A stretch of DNA of 64,000 bases from Eudorina sp. 2006-703-Eu-15 (lineage: Eukaryota > Chlorophyta > Chlorophyceae > Chlamydomonadales > Volvocaceae): assembly GCA_003117195.1 (NCBI GenBank), contig BDSI01000019.1, positions 1 to 64,000 of the forward strand, read 5' to 3'. Positions 1 to 11,400 of this stretch are shown in pieces (position 1 is the first letter of the stretch; every line of letters begins with the position of its first letter). The notes under the pieces were generated by a model. That model made no database searches. It was not told the origin of the DNA and was given only the letters and a program-made list of their open reading frames with translations. Both the position numbers and the translations under genes were made by a program.

Positions 1-2170
1 CACTTTGTCGTGCTGTTTCGCAGTGTGGTTGGTGTCTGAGGTGTAGCCGATTTCAAGAATGTGTACGGTGTGGTCCTCGCGATCCCAGGGGCCTGTGTAT
101 CCCGGTTTACTTGCCTCCAGGAGTGGTATCGTTGGTATGAACAGTATGTCCGGTCTGAGTTTTAGGCGGAGGTCGGTGGGTGTATTTGGCAGCACCCACT
201 CCGGTATGCGGGTGCTCGCGGCATAGTCAGGGAGCTGCTGCGCCTGACAAGCATCCATGATCATGAAGCAACACCCAAGCGTCCTGTGGCGAGCAGTCTG
301 GCGATCTGCCGGACTGCGACATTGTGTCGTTTGATGTAGAGGGCTGTCATGTCCGGGTGTTTACAGCCACCCAGGATGTGTCCTCCAGAGTCGGGACCCC
401 GGCACAGTGGGCAGGGTGCGGTCTCCACCATGTGTGGTGGGACTGCGGATTGTATACGCGATCGTTTGGTGCCTACCAGGGGACGTCGGAAGCGCTGCGC
501 CAGTTTGTTGTTCCACAGTTGTCCGTACCAATAGTCCATACACCGCTTGAGTTTCTTGTGCCTTCCGCGCGCCGGTTGAGGGTGCGCGCGCTTGTACGGA
601 TGTCTAGGTGCGGGAGCGTGGCTGACATGAAGGACGTGTACAGGGTTTGTTTGGTGTAACCGAGGTGCACCTCTGGTTTTATTAGCGATGTCACCCCTCG
701 GTTAAGGTCGTTGGCGTAGTGACCGGCGGTGCGTTCCGGCCCGCTGGCTTTTCGCACCCACCAATAGTGCGCTCTGGGGTCGTTGTCGGACGTTTCTGTT
801 TGCCATGTGGCGTCGTCGGGCGCGTCCCGGCGCGCAGCCTTAACTGCCGCTCTATCAGCCGCGTCATTGTATTTTATTCCTGTGTGGGATTTTACCTTCA
901 GAAGATGTGTCTTGAGTTTCCTTACAGCTCGTTCTTTCAGAATCCGTACAATGTTCGTAAGTAGATCTTTGTGTTTACTGAGCGCGAGTTTCGTAGGTTG
1001 ATTTATCATTTTCTTTATCAGAAACAGTGACGCGGCTGAGTCAGTCCAGATTGTAATGGGTGCGTTGTTGAGGCCCTCCTCGTCATTTCTCATTGTAAGA
1101 CCTTGGTGGATAGCACTGAGCTCGCAACGTGTAATGGTTTGGCATCCCGTAGTTCCTGCATTAACATCTATGTAGAGCGTTTTGCCTGTGAGGGCATCGA
1201 CCGCGGCCGCCCCAAGGACTTGCGCTCGCTTCATCAACCTGGATCTTTTGGACAGACCCATCAGTGTATATGCCGGATTCAGCGTCATGGCGCAGAGCTA
1301 TTTTTGCTGGGAACATCAGGTGTGGCGCTGCATCGTTCGTCGTCGGTCAGGTTGTCACATCTCCGGGAGCTCAGGCTAGTGCACAGCCGCTTCGTACTTC
1401 TCTTTCAACCTACGTATGTGTTTGCGCACCCATTGGGTAGTCGCAGGTCCGTGTCCTGGGTCTCGTCCATTGCTGTGCGTTCCTGGGGCGGCTTCGTTAT
1501 GGAGTCGATTGCTTGGCGAAGTGTTCCACGACACTGCCTCCCAGTCTTGTTGGCCACGAGGATCAGGTCGAGGCCGTTGGGTAAGAGGGGACGTCTTCCC
1601 AGATTGCGTCGTTGCTTAGGTTGCTGTCACTCCTGTCGTCGAGATTGTCCCGACGTGAAGTGACCAGGTCGTGCCGTAGGTACCGGGTGTAGGTGCCGTT
1701 TTAGATGCAGGGAACACGAGCAGCGTGGCCGTGGGGTCTGTGTGGTTGCGCTCTGCGTCAGCCCATCCCAGGGCCCATCGCATGGCATGGTGTCCCTCTC
1801 GGGGGTTGGTTCGGGTGAGCGACAGAGGCACCCCTGAATGGCTGTTGTATGCGTCGTGGCTTGCTCCAAATAGTTTGTCCTCGGGAATCTTGCATGGTAT
1901 ACTCTTGTGCACTTGGCGACGTTCAAGGGCGAGGCGAAGCGCTCCGTGTCCGCACCTATGCCTGCATGAGTCGTTCCATGAGATATTCGCTGAGACGTTT
2001 CTCGTGCGCTTTTTTGACGGTATTCGTTTTGCTCCCGCCCCTGTCCCTGTATCGTAACAGCAGTCGGGCCACGTCTTCGGGGAATCCTCCGGGGCGGCAA
2101 GCCTCGCATGTTCTTTCCGGTGAGCAGATTTGGCCGCCGTGTATCGGAGCCACATGTCGCGCAGTCGAGT
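1..2170 (-). mobile_element. Decayed retroelement (LINE-like), 3' part, minus strand
   Basis: Minus-strand reading frames, repeatedly shifted, carry an RNase H domain followed by a C-terminal CCHC-type cysteine/histidine motif, the order seen at the 3' end of RNase H-bearing non-LTR retrotransposons. The 3' end lies outside the window. The right boundary is near 2170, where exon sequence of gene relic A starts abruptly, so the element seems to have inserted into that relic. Between 1290 and 2150 the minus frames are open but broken and I could not place an RT core with certainty. Family assignment is open. A different retroelement class for the 1616-2150 part is possible. Confidence 0.55.
261..1290 (-). 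pseudogene. RNase H plus CCHC domain fragment of retroelement ORF2
   Basis: Read on the minus strand, the segment near 1260 gives IYTDGS, the usual first RNase H motif. A frameshift follows. The next frame gives an ELSAIHQGL stretch (catalytic Glu), WTDSAAS (catalytic Asp) and KSHTGIKYNDAADR (His/Asp motif). After a second frameshift near 535 comes CPLC followed by HILGGC, a CX2C-H-C zinc-knuckle type tail. At least two frameshifts mean no functional protein. The motif order is established for LINE ORF2 proteins with a C-terminal RNase H. The exact clade is not resolved. Confidence 0.6.
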
Positions 2171-2174
2171 TGCT

Positions 2175-4330
2175 GGGAGCGGATGGAACGTACAACCGTA
2201 ACTCCATCGGTGTTGCTGCTGGATGGTCTTGCTTGAGGTATGATGATCTGCTGTAACGCGTCTATTCGGATTCCGTGACAGTTTATTTACGTAGCCGCAA
2301 CAACTGCCAGCATTACATCCATACAACGGACACTGCTGATGTTTACCTGGCTGATGTCGTACTTATTAATTTGCGTTGGAATTCGTTGGATTTGATTGCA
2401 AGCATCGATACGCTAACTGCCCAAAATGATGTGTGCATATGTCTGTATTATATACATGTAGTGTGTGTATATGCGTTGTATATATGTGTGGAATTGGTTG
2501 ATTATTATTAAGGATGTTACAGCGGACCCCCGCGGGTCATCGGTCGGTGCGTTGACAACTCACCCGTGCAATGGGCTACAGGGAGGAGAAGACGTTCAAG
2601 GTTGATCCTCTGGACTCCGCTGCCTGGTATGTATGTGATACAGATGATGAGAGCGTAAGCGCAGATAGAGCTCACCCAGTAGACGTCCACAAAGATGCAC
2701 TTCCACAACAGTTGTGGAAGAAGCCCAGCGCCTTAGTCCAGATAGCTTGTCATGAATGATGAATGTTACGGCGGAACCCAAAGGAGTAGTCATGCTGCGT
2801 ACATCGGTAATAAACACTCAAATTTATTCGGTGTTAGGAGTTTTTTTATTGTACTAATAAAGTAAAGATCGCCGCTGTCAGGCTATAATTCTGACCGTGC
2901 AGATGTTTAGGCTCATTGACCCTTACGCAATAGACGCGATTGCTGTCAAACTAAGGATAATCATCATCAACGAACGGTTTGTGTAGTTTGTGATATCCTT
3001 ATCGGCGCAGGACCGCCGCCTACGGCACCTGCGCCTACGCGAAGCTGAATGGCGACGTCCTGGCATATCAGAACAAGTGCAACGAGGCAAACACCTTCTC
3101 GCACGCCATGGGGTAGATCGTCATCACATGCGGTCGGCCGCGCAGCACTGTCAATTTGTCCCCGCTCCACTAGTTCAATTGCTCCTGTCCATGTCTCGGA
3201 CGCGCCAGCGAGTACGTTGTCGACGCGCCGAGCGACTGGCCCGCGCAGGATGAACAAGCAGACCTTTCCTCATAATGGGCAGTGTATGTATGGTGAGGAA
3301 GCCTCGGCTGTCGCCGTTGGCTGTCACCGATTACCCGCGGGGTCCGCTGAAACATCCTTAAAAATAATTCGATGACCCACGGCGATAGTGTTTGCCACAT
3401 GATTCGACGCAACACCGGGCCGCGACGGACCGCCGCCGAGCCTATCTCCCCGAATGCATACGCCATACATACCGACCATACAAAGATGTGTTTGATGTGT
3501 TCGGGACGCAGCGCGGCTAAACCCCGAGCAGGAGGTGTGCATGGCCTCGTGTTCATCAGTTTACCCAAGGCTATCCGTTGATTGTTATGTATATCCATGT
3601 ACGTACGTTTATTTACACGCAAAGCATGTACACCGAAGTCCGCAATAATGTTTGTGTGAATCGGCGCAGGAGCAATGGGTCTCAACACAACGAGCAATTT
3701 GGCGATACGGGCTTGCGAATCCGCTGGATGGTGAGTGCTTGAGCGAGTAGTCGATTGGGTTGCGTGTTGTCATTCATACATGCATGCATGTTGTTGCACC
3801 AACGTGAACGCACGCAGGTGTATGTCATTCCTTATTGAAGTGCATTCGCGCATACAGCTTAACTCTATCAAGCCATGCATGGCATGTATGGCACGGACGG
3901 ATTCCTTATTTGTCGGAAATTGTGTACTGGAATATCATGCAAGGGCGCTCATTGCGTAAGGTTCAAAAGGAGCTTAGGAAACGATGTAAGGAGGATTGGG
4001 ACGATATGCATGCATGCGTTGTTGAAAATCGGGTAGTCCCGCTTGACCGACCGGCTCTTCAACTCGAGTCCCGAGTCCGTCCCGGTGTTAATGGATGGCC
4101 TTATTATTGTAAGCGGTCCCAGCCACACATAAACCAGCAAGGATTGGTCTCGGGGCCTGCCTGACAACTAACACGCCACGGACAGGGGCCGCACGCAGGC
4201 GGATACACACCTGCGTGGGCAAAATAGGAGTATACGTTCATTCTAAGAACAGTGTATATATACTCGCTCGTCCCGCCCATGCGGTTGTCAGGCTGCTTGC
4301 AGCGGCATCGTCGCCGTCGACGCCAGCAAG
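2175..4330 (+). pseudogene. Relic A of the Cys-rich secreted protein family (exons 9-13 only)
   Basis: Five exon remnants align with genes B and C further right: exon 9 (about 2180-2231, DGTYNRNSIGV, 5' part lost and splice donor changed to GTCTTG), exon 10 (2582-2626), exon 11 (3011-3112), exon 12 (3670-3730) and exon 13 (4303-4330). Exons 10, 12 and 13 match the lengths of their counterparts (45, 61 and 28 nt) with intact AG/GT borders. Exon 11 is 102 nt instead of 101, a +1 insertion near its 3' end that breaks the frame. Exons 1-8 are absent (retroelement at the left) and no exon 14 or 15 was found before or after the LTR element. This is a third, older copy of the plus-strand subfamily, dead by truncation and frameshift. 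Confidence 0.75.
4030..4245 (+). mobile_element. Diverged SINE body fragment
   Basis: The plus strand here resembles the body of the full SINE found in reverse orientation at 21428-21824: shared blocks include a CCCGCTTG / CGGCTCTTCA segment, CCGAGTCCG, and CAGGGGCCGCA followed by GCAGGCGGATAC and CCTGCGTG. The tRNA-like head is missing or decayed. It lies in the intron between exons 12 and 13 of relic A. Confidence 0.5.
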
Positions 4331-4367
4331 GTACGATAACCCAATCAAGGAACGCCTCTGGCGTGAC

Positions 4368-4676
4368 TGTAAGACCTAAAGGCTAATCCCGCGGATGCTC
4401 AGGCACCGGTCAGGCACCGGGCTTACACTCCCCCCCCTTAGGAGCAAGCCGTCCTCGCGCCAGGCATTGGCCACCCCACCGTATGCCGGTTTTACCAGAT
4501 TAGCACGGGTTCGTACGTCCTTGATCCACCACACAAGGGCCGTAATGGCTGCGCCAGAGATCGAACCGCCGACCTTAATCCACCACATAAGGGTACGGCA
4601 CTGGTCTCGATACCAAATGTAAGACCTAAAGGCTAATCCCGCGGATGCTCAGGCACCGGTCAGGCACCGGCTTACA
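4368..4676 (-). mobile_element. Miniature LTR element (TRIM-like) with 5-bp target duplication
   Basis: Direct terminal repeats of 60 bp (4368-4427) and 59 bp (4618-4676) start TGTAAG and end CTTACA, differ by a single G, and flank about 190 bp of non-coding DNA. The whole is bounded by the 5-bp duplication GTGAC (4363-4367 and 4677-4681). On the minus strand the base next to the 5' repeat is followed by TGGTATCGAGACC, which resembles a Met-tRNA primer-binding site. A G-rich purine tract (complement of 4428-4438) directly precedes the 3' repeat. Small LTRs, PBS, polypurine tract and no coding capacity are the definition of a TRIM. It sits in the 3' part of relic A. Confidence 0.75.
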
Positions 4677-4934
4677 GTGACGAAGGACACGCAGCCTGCT
4701 CGCTCGTGTGCATGCACGTAGGCATGCGGGTTATAGCTAGCGCTGTTATCATGTTACGTAGTCACGCACGCACGCAGTGCGCTTATGCAATAGTATTCGC
4801 AATGATGCCTGCGCATGACCTGCGTGTTGGTATTTGCACGGAGGTTGTTTCCACTACGAACTGGATCTCCTGCATCAAGACATTTGCGTACCATATATGT
4901 TTGCGTAACGGTTACATACCCTATGGCATAAAAC

Positions 4935-5092
4935 ACCCCGGTTACCCCCCGGTTACCGACCTACCGGGGTCGGCCTACCGACCCCCCTGGGTCGGTTACC
5001 GGGCGGTGGGCACCTCGGTCGGGACCCCAAAGGGCAGTGCCCGAACCGGCCTCCTCCGTCGTAGTCGGTAACCGGTCCCGGTAACCGAACCC
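4935..5092. repeat. Fold-back GC-rich element
   Basis: The left end has two CGGTTACC-type words (about 4938-4960) and the right end two CGGTAACCG words (about 5068-5090) in inverted orientation, so the segment can fold back on itself with about 110 bp between the arms. It is non-coding and markedly more GC-rich than its surroundings. It could be a MITE; no clear target duplication was seen. Confidence 0.4.
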
Positions 5093-5141
5093 ACCTTTTC
5101 GCAAATGCCCTTACTATCATGTTTGTGATTGTTATCGTTTG

Positions 5142-5418
5142 TGTAAGACGCGATCTAACAATGAGTACTAAGAACTGAAGGTCGGAAACGCCCGATAGTC
5201 AGCAACTACCCGAGTCCTGAAAGGTGGTATCAAAAGATACCGAGAATGGCTGACGGTAGGGACTTAGTAGTGTGGATGTGTCGGAGCGTCTCCAGGGAGG
5301 TACACCGAGAGGTACTGGCAGTACGCTTGGCAATACAGGTGTAACTGAAGTACACCGGAAGGTAGGAATTACACAGTTAGGTAATGGTATTGTGTACAGT
5401 GCGAAACCTCGTGTTACA
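5142..5418 (-). repeat. 3' LTR of Ty3-type element
   Basis: 277-bp terminal repeat, TG...CA ended, one difference from the copy at 9480-9756. Its 5' flank is the left GTTTG target duplication. The last part of the pol frame reads into this LTR before meeting a stop at 5199. Confidence 0.9.
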
Positions 5419-8400
5419 GTCCTCCCCACCTGGAGCGAGAGTCCCTGTGAGCTATGTGTTGCGGGCCTTTTGCCGCGTGTCAGCATTCTGGGTTGTGGTT
5501 TGGGTTGTGGGTTGTCTTGGCGTTGTGCGGGGTTTTCAGGTTTTGGATGGGTAGCCCAGTACTCATCGATGGCGGATGGTGTGATGTTGTGTTCGGGCTC
5601 CCATGAATTGTGCTCGGGTCCATATCCATCCCACGCCACCAGGAATTCTGGGCGTTTGCCCGACTGGTGTTTTTTCTCTCGATGTGCGAGGAGCATTCGT
5701 ACAGCCCAGTAGGGTCCATCATCCAGGACGGTAATGGGTCCTGGTGGTTGTCGGCCCTTGCTTGGCACGTGTGGTTTGAGGAGGGACACGTGAAAGACTG
5801 GGTGTATGCGGTATGTGGGTGGCAGGTCGAGCTTGACTGCTACAGGAGACAGCACCTTGGCGATTTTGAATGGGCCGATCCAGAGGGGTAGCAATTTGCT
5901 GGAGCCCGGTGAATGCAACCGGATATTTTTGGTGCTGAGGAGCACTTCCTGGTTGGCATGGAATTGACCCTCACGCCGGTCTTGGTCGGCGTACTTTTTG
6001 TAATAGTCCTGTGCCTTAGCAATGAACTGCTTAGCCCTCTTAAGGTTGTTCTTCATGTCGTCACAGAATTTCTGTGCGGCGGGAACATGTGTCTCCATGC
6101 CCAGGAGGGCAGGCAAACGGGGCGTACGGCAGTAGTTCAGTTCGAACGGTGTTGCTTTGATGGAGGCCTGGTATGATTGTTGATTGCGAATTCGACCATG
6201 GAGAGCTTGGAATCCCAGTCATCTTGAGCAGGATTCACGTAGTTGCGCAGGATGTCCTCAAGAACCCTGTGCATTCGCTCTGTTTGCCCGTCGGTTTGCG
6301 GGTGGTACGCTGATGATAGCCGCTGTTGTGTGCCGGTGATTTTGAGGACTTGTTTCCAGAAGTTGCTGATGAACTGTGGCCCCCTGTCAGAGATCACCTC
6401 TTCGGGGAGCCCGTGGTGGCGAAAAACATTGTCGATGTACAACTGGGCAAGATCCTCAGCTGTGACGTTTTCCGTTGTAGGGGCCACCCGAACCATCTTG
6501 GTCAGGCGGTCTACAAACGTGCCCATGGCGTTGTGGTTATTGTGGCGTTGTGGTGTGTGATAATGAGATGCATCTATCGACACACTTCTCCAGACATGCC
6601 CGGGGATCTGGAGTGGCTGTATGTAGAAAACCCGTGAGCAAGCCGCGATGTGGCCATGGCGTCCCACGTCGGCGGTAATATGTGGCCACCAGAACTCACG
6701 GCGTATAAGTACCAGGGTGCGATCTACACCCCAGTGACCGGAGTAAAGGCAGTTGTGATGCTCTTGTAGTATTCGGGTGCGGAGGTTGTGATGATCAGGC
6801 ACAACCTAGACAGCCATTTTGATGGTAGTGACCATCACGGTCATACCTATCAAACACCATAATTCGGCGGTAGTGACCATCGCGGTCATACCGGACGCCA
6901 TGTTTCGACAATGTGTTTGCATCCGTAAAGTACGGATTGAGTGTGTATGCCTCCAGCAGTTCATCGGGTAGGGTAGATTGCATCGTGTACCGCTGCCGTA
7001 CATGGGCAGCCAGTACCGTTGCTGTGAATCGGCTCAGCGGATCAGTGACATTCACTCTTCCTTGACGGTATTCCCATGTGCAGATGAAGCACTGCAGATA
7101 CGCGAGCCAACGAATCTGACGGCGAGAGATTTTCGACAGGCTTTTCTGGGAATCCAGGAAGGTGTTAGGGTTATGGTCGGTTATTAATGTAGTAGGCAGA
7201 TAGCAACGTCATTGCTTAAGGGCTTGGATTACGCCAAGGAGTTTCTGTTCAGTAGTGGTCTCGCTTCTCTCTGCTTGGGAGAATTTAGCGCTAGTGTAGG
7301 CGACAGGGCGTCCTCCTTGGATGAGAACTGCTCCCGTGCCTGGCAAGGATGTATGCGTCGCTGATAACCTCGAAGGGTTTCGTGACGTCCGGGAATGCAA
7401 AAATTGGCGCGTTTGTAAGCGCATCTTTAACCCCATCAAACGCGAGCTGTTGTTCAGCTTCCCACGTGAATTGTACGGGGTTAGTTGCCCGTTAACTTAG
7501 TAAGGGGTGCTACAAACGAGGAGTAGCCTTGTATAAATTTGCAGAAATTATTTGATAATCCAAGAAATCCTCGTAAGCTGGAAACATCGTGTGGTGTTGG
7601 CCATTTGCGTACGACCTTCACTTTTGAGTCATCGACTTTCAAGCCGTTACGACTGACAACCATGCCGAGGAACTTCAATTCCTGACGATTGAATTCACAT
7701 TTGGATAATTTTACTTGTAATTTTTCCCGTTTTAGGATGTCGAGCACGAGTCGTAGGTGCTGCAAATGTTCCGTCGGCGATTTACTGAAGACGATGATGT
7801 CGTCGAGGTATACAAGGACAAATTTGCCAATGTATGGTTGGAACACTGAGTTCATTACTGCTTGGAAAGTCGCTGGTGCGTTCGCAAGGCCCATACTTAG
7901 AACGAGGAATTCGTAGTGGCCAAATGGTGTGCGAAAAGCGGTTTTGTGCCTATCTTCTTCATTGATTCTTATTTGATGATAACCCGACTGTAGGTCGATC
8001 GATGAGAAGATCGTCGAACCTTGTAGAGTGTCGAAAAGATCCTCTGGGTTCGGTATGGGGTAGCGGTTTTTGATTGTGACTTTATTTAATTGTCGGTAGT
8101 CAATGCACATTCGCAGACCGCCATCTTTCTTTGCGGCGAAGAGGACCGGCGCTCCCCAAGGCGACGACGAAGGCTGTATAAGGCCGAGTTTGAGTAATTG
8201 TTCAATTTGTTTTTGAACTTCAGCTGTTTCCTGAGGAGATAGCCGGTACATTCGGGAGAAAACTGGTTTAGCATTAGGCTCCGTGTCGACGGTGTGACCT
8301 ATGCGACGGTCTGGTGGCACGCCGCTGATGGGCTCAAAAACCGTTTGGTATTCATTGAGTAATTCCGTGAGCTGAGCTGCTGGAATGAGATCGGAATGAG

Positions 8401-8656
8401 GTTGTTGTACGGTGGGTTCGGTGGGCTCCGTGGCCAGTGCCGTACATAACTGAGGTGTAGTCGGGAACTTGGGGAGGGGTGGTGGCCCTGGTGGATTTGC
8501 TGATTGGGTTGGTGGTGTGTCTTGGGTGTCGTTTTGTACCTCTCTTACCACGACCAGCATGCCAGGGGCATTTTTCTTGATAGCTCGTCTAGCTGCGCTA
8601 GCGCTCATTATTTCTGGCGTCGTGTGGTGTGCCAATGTGGCGCAGATGGCTTTCAT
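5419..8656 (-). pseudogene. Ty3-type pol polyprotein: RT, RNase H, integrase, chromodomain (frame-broken)
   Basis: Order on the minus strand: reverse transcriptase in one open frame (8656-7481) with the FVLVYLDDI catalytic box and the usual VLFAAKKDGGLRMCIDYR motif; RNase H piece (7439-7209; GAVLIQGGRPVAYTSAKF); integrase (6802-6137) with a catalytic triad readable as SID, ISDRGPQF and QTERMHR; then integrase C-terminus and a chromodomain (6116-5419; FLVAWDGYGPEHNSWEPEHN). The frames do not join: shifts occur after the RT, between RNase H and integrase (with an imperfect duplication at about 6810-6890) and near 6130. The zinc-binding HHCC segment is incomplete. The chromodomain would direct integration to marked chromatin in a working element. 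Gag and protease are not visible upstream. Confidence 0.85.
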
Positions 8657-9479
8657 TGCGGCTACACCCGCGTTTACCTCCCCACCTGGAATGTTTGCAT
8701 GCTTTTCGAACGGACTAAGGGTTTTGCAGCGTCTGTAATGCAGAATCCAATAACAGAGCTGGCTGTATGGTGCATTAGCCCAGACGTGCAGTCCTGTGAG
8801 ATTGTGTTTAAAGTATAAGCGTGTGGGGGACGCATATGTGCACAGCGAGCATTGGTACCTTCATTGTTACAGGCAGCATCAAGTGTGGCCTGGCGACCCG
8901 TTGATGCCTACCAGGATGCTTTCAAACTCAACACGCCAATCGCTGCTGGGGCGAAAAGACTTTGTGTCGAGAGACACAGTTAAGTCCTGAGGCGCGGTCA
9001 TGGATGCCGGCCGGAGACCATGCTCCGAGTGTGCGTTTGGAATAGTAGCGCAGGTTGTGCGAGGGGTCGGTGCGGCCGGATGAGTGTTGGTGAAAGTTGC
9101 CGAGTCCGGCGAACCGCTAAATGGAATTTGCACGTTATTTTAAGATGCGATATTTTGATTGTTCGAAAGCCCGTTAGCTTGATCGTTTGGTTTAGAGCTG
9201 CTGGGCGAGGTGCGGCCGGATGGCGCGATGGGCTGTCCCGGGGCTTGTGCCGCCGGCGCCAACAGAACTGTAAGATGCTAGGCGATACTGACGATAAGTT
9301 ACGCAGAAACAATTCGGCGCGCCTCGTCGAGAGCGAACGGAGATATCAGAAAAAACTGATGACGTCCGAGTTGGCTTGCGTCGGCGCCAGCTCCATTGAG
9401 ACTTAAGTTAAAAGTTAAAAGAGGGGATCAAATGAACGTAAGATAGAGGCGCGAACTAGTTCGATTCAATTCGCACCAC
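8657..9479 (-). other. Residual 5' internal region of the Ty3-type element
   Basis: About 820 bp between the RT frame and the 5' LTR, where gag and protease should lie (normally several kb). Only short minus-strand frames remain, e.g. 9133-8879 with a SLDTKSFRPSSDWRVEFES stretch that may be a gag fragment. Interpreted as a large internal deletion. The primer-binding site is at 9479-9460 (complement). Confidence 0.55.
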
Positions 9480-9756
9480 TGTAAGACGCGATCTAACAAT
9501 GAGTACTAAGGACTGAAGGTCGGAAACGCCCGATAGTCAGCAACTACCCGAGTCCTGAAAGGTGGTATCAAAAGATACCGAGAATGGCTGACGGTAGGGA
9601 CTTAGTAGTGTGGATGTGTCGGAGCGTCTCCAGGGAGGTACACCGAGAGGTACTGGCAGTACGCTTGGCAATACAGGTGTAACTGAAGTACACCGGAAGG
9701 TAGGAATTACACAGTTAGGTAATGGTATTGTGTACAGTGCGAAACCTCGTGTTACA
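9480..9756 (-). repeat. 5' LTR of Ty3-type element
   Basis: 277 bp, 276 matching the LTR at 5142. It is followed on the plus strand by the right target duplication GTTTG. Confidence 0.9.
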
Positions 9757-10779
9757 GTTTGCCAATCCCCATGGGAGCAATTTATCAAGGCATATTAATA
9801 TGGTACGCAATATGGTACGCAAATATATGCCCCTCGTACGTGTGTGTGTGTGTGTGTGTCCTTTTCCGCCACCCAGCGCCCGACTACTCGTAGCCCGCCC
9901 CGGGCCCCGGCCCCCCCCGGCTACCCCGGCCCCAAACGTTTCTTCAGCCGGGTACGTACTACGTATGCATGCGTGCCCCACGCTCGCCGCCCGCCGCCGT
10001 TGGACGCCCCACGGCGGCGGGCGGCTCACGCAGCCACACCCGTCCCCGCCCCCTCCCTGCCCTCTTCGGCCCAGCGTAGCACCCGCCATTTCCAGACAGC
10101 GGAATCCCCCTCAATGTATCCTGCGTGCGGCGGGGCGACGTATGCTTGCTGCCGTACGTGCGCCCTGGAGTCCAAGGGGAAGGCGGTCCAGGGAGGGGAA
10201 GCGGGGCCGATGAATTGCTTGTCAGCCTAGTTTAGTCAGCTTTCGCTCAATGCAGCCGCCACAAACGTGCCTGGTTATGTAGAGAGGCAGGGATGGACTT
10301 CAGCGATCGGGACTTACAGCCTTAAGAGTGGCTGGGTGCACGTACCTGATGTATATATCAAGTCCCGCTAGCTCAAACTGCAGTGCAGTAGACGCGCGCG
10401 GGCGGATAGATGCACCGCTAGACCGCACTCTAAGAGTCGTGGCCATTTCCAGTAATAGTCTATATCGTTGTCGCATAATTGAAATTTAGACATTGTCTGT
10501 AGACATTATCTGAGGGCAGACACGCTCCACGCTTTCATATGTATAATGGTGTTGTAGAGGGCAAGGCTGGTTTACATTCACATGTCGAACGGTCGGCCGG
10601 GCCTGAGTGAATTGGTTCCCTTTGGGATGTCTTTGGGTGGCGCCAAAGATGTTGACCGGATCCTGTTGTACGCTCCCTGAGCCCTTCCGTTTCACTGCTT
10701 ATAATTCAGTCCGTAAAGGTCTATATATATTGCATTACATACAGGAAGATATCTGATTTTCCCACAGAAACGTATCTTT

Positions 10780-10965
10780 GTTACATACCAAAGACGAAAC
10801 CGAAGACGGCTCTTTGCGACCTTCTTTGCTTGCGGCTTTGGGGCGCTTTCCAAAGAGGGCTCTTTGGCTTCTCTTTGGGTGCGGCTGAAGCGCTTTGGTT
10901 GCGCCCAAATAGCCTCCAAAGACCTGCCAAAGACCTCCCGAAGAGGATAAGAGACTTCCAAAGTA
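10780..10965. repeat. CCAAAG-rich low-complexity block
   Basis: The hexamer CTTTGG/CCAAAG recurs many times with irregular spacing, giving several long but low-complexity frames on the minus strand. These frames are a by-product of the repeat and are not called as genes. Confidence 0.5.
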
Positions 10966-11400
10966 CCGTGCGTTCCCCGAGTGGATGGGCAACGAACACC
11001 GCGTCACGTCTCCCTAGCCACCGTACACGATATACAATACCAATGCATGGCGAGTACGTATACACAGCCATACATTAATCCCACGGCTTTCGTCACGGCG
11101 GACTGCCGACCGGGCAAACGACACTCAAGGCTAGGCATGTGCCTTGTGGACACTTGGGCTTTGCGAGCAGCAAAGGCGAAACTACCAACTATATATATGT
11201 ATCCCAACTATACCAACTATATATTTATATACCCACAGTGACCTACTCCAGCGCCCTGCCAGGTGCACCATTGAAGTCCTGCAACAGCTCAGAACCCAAG
11301 GTTATGTCAACGCCCCGCAACGCGGAAGTCAAGGCTCACAAAACGGACGCATCACCCACGAAAGCCGATCTGAAGTACTAGTAAGGGAGGTCTTCCCAAG

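Larger units (their letters stand above)
5142..9756 (-). mobile_element. Ty3-type LTR retrotransposon with chromodomain integrase, internally deleted
   Basis: Two LTRs of 277 bp (5142-5418 and 9480-9756) are identical except for one A/G difference. The element is bounded by the 5-bp duplication GTTTG (5137-5141 and 9757-9761). Transcription is on the minus strand: the sequence next to the right LTR reads TGGTGCGAATTGAATCGAAC, a primer-binding site that looks like the complement of a tRNA 3' end including its T loop. A purine-rich tract precedes the left LTR (5419-5432, complement). Internal length is only about 4.06 kb: RT, RNase H, integrase and chromodomain are present, but a recognisable gag and aspartic protease are not, and pol is broken by frameshifts. 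It is a young insertion by LTR identity, yet not autonomous as read. Confidence 0.9.

Noticed and set aside
1616..2326. Ty1/copia RT start in the left retroelement
   Set aside because: A faint resemblance (NPREGHHAMRWALGWADAE) without any following RT motif. Too weak to assign.
4526..4560. tRNA-like B-box word in the TRIM (GGTTCGATCTC, minus)
   Set aside because: No A box or cloverleaf can be formed around it. It lies inside the small LTR element.
9838..9860. GT dinucleotide run as a regulatory element
   Set aside because: Short simple repeat in intergenic DNA with no gene start nearby.
10735..11071. Minus-strand frames of 90-96 residues in the CCAAAG block
   Set aside because: Low-complexity sequence; three overlapping frames open for the same reason, and there are no conserved motifs.
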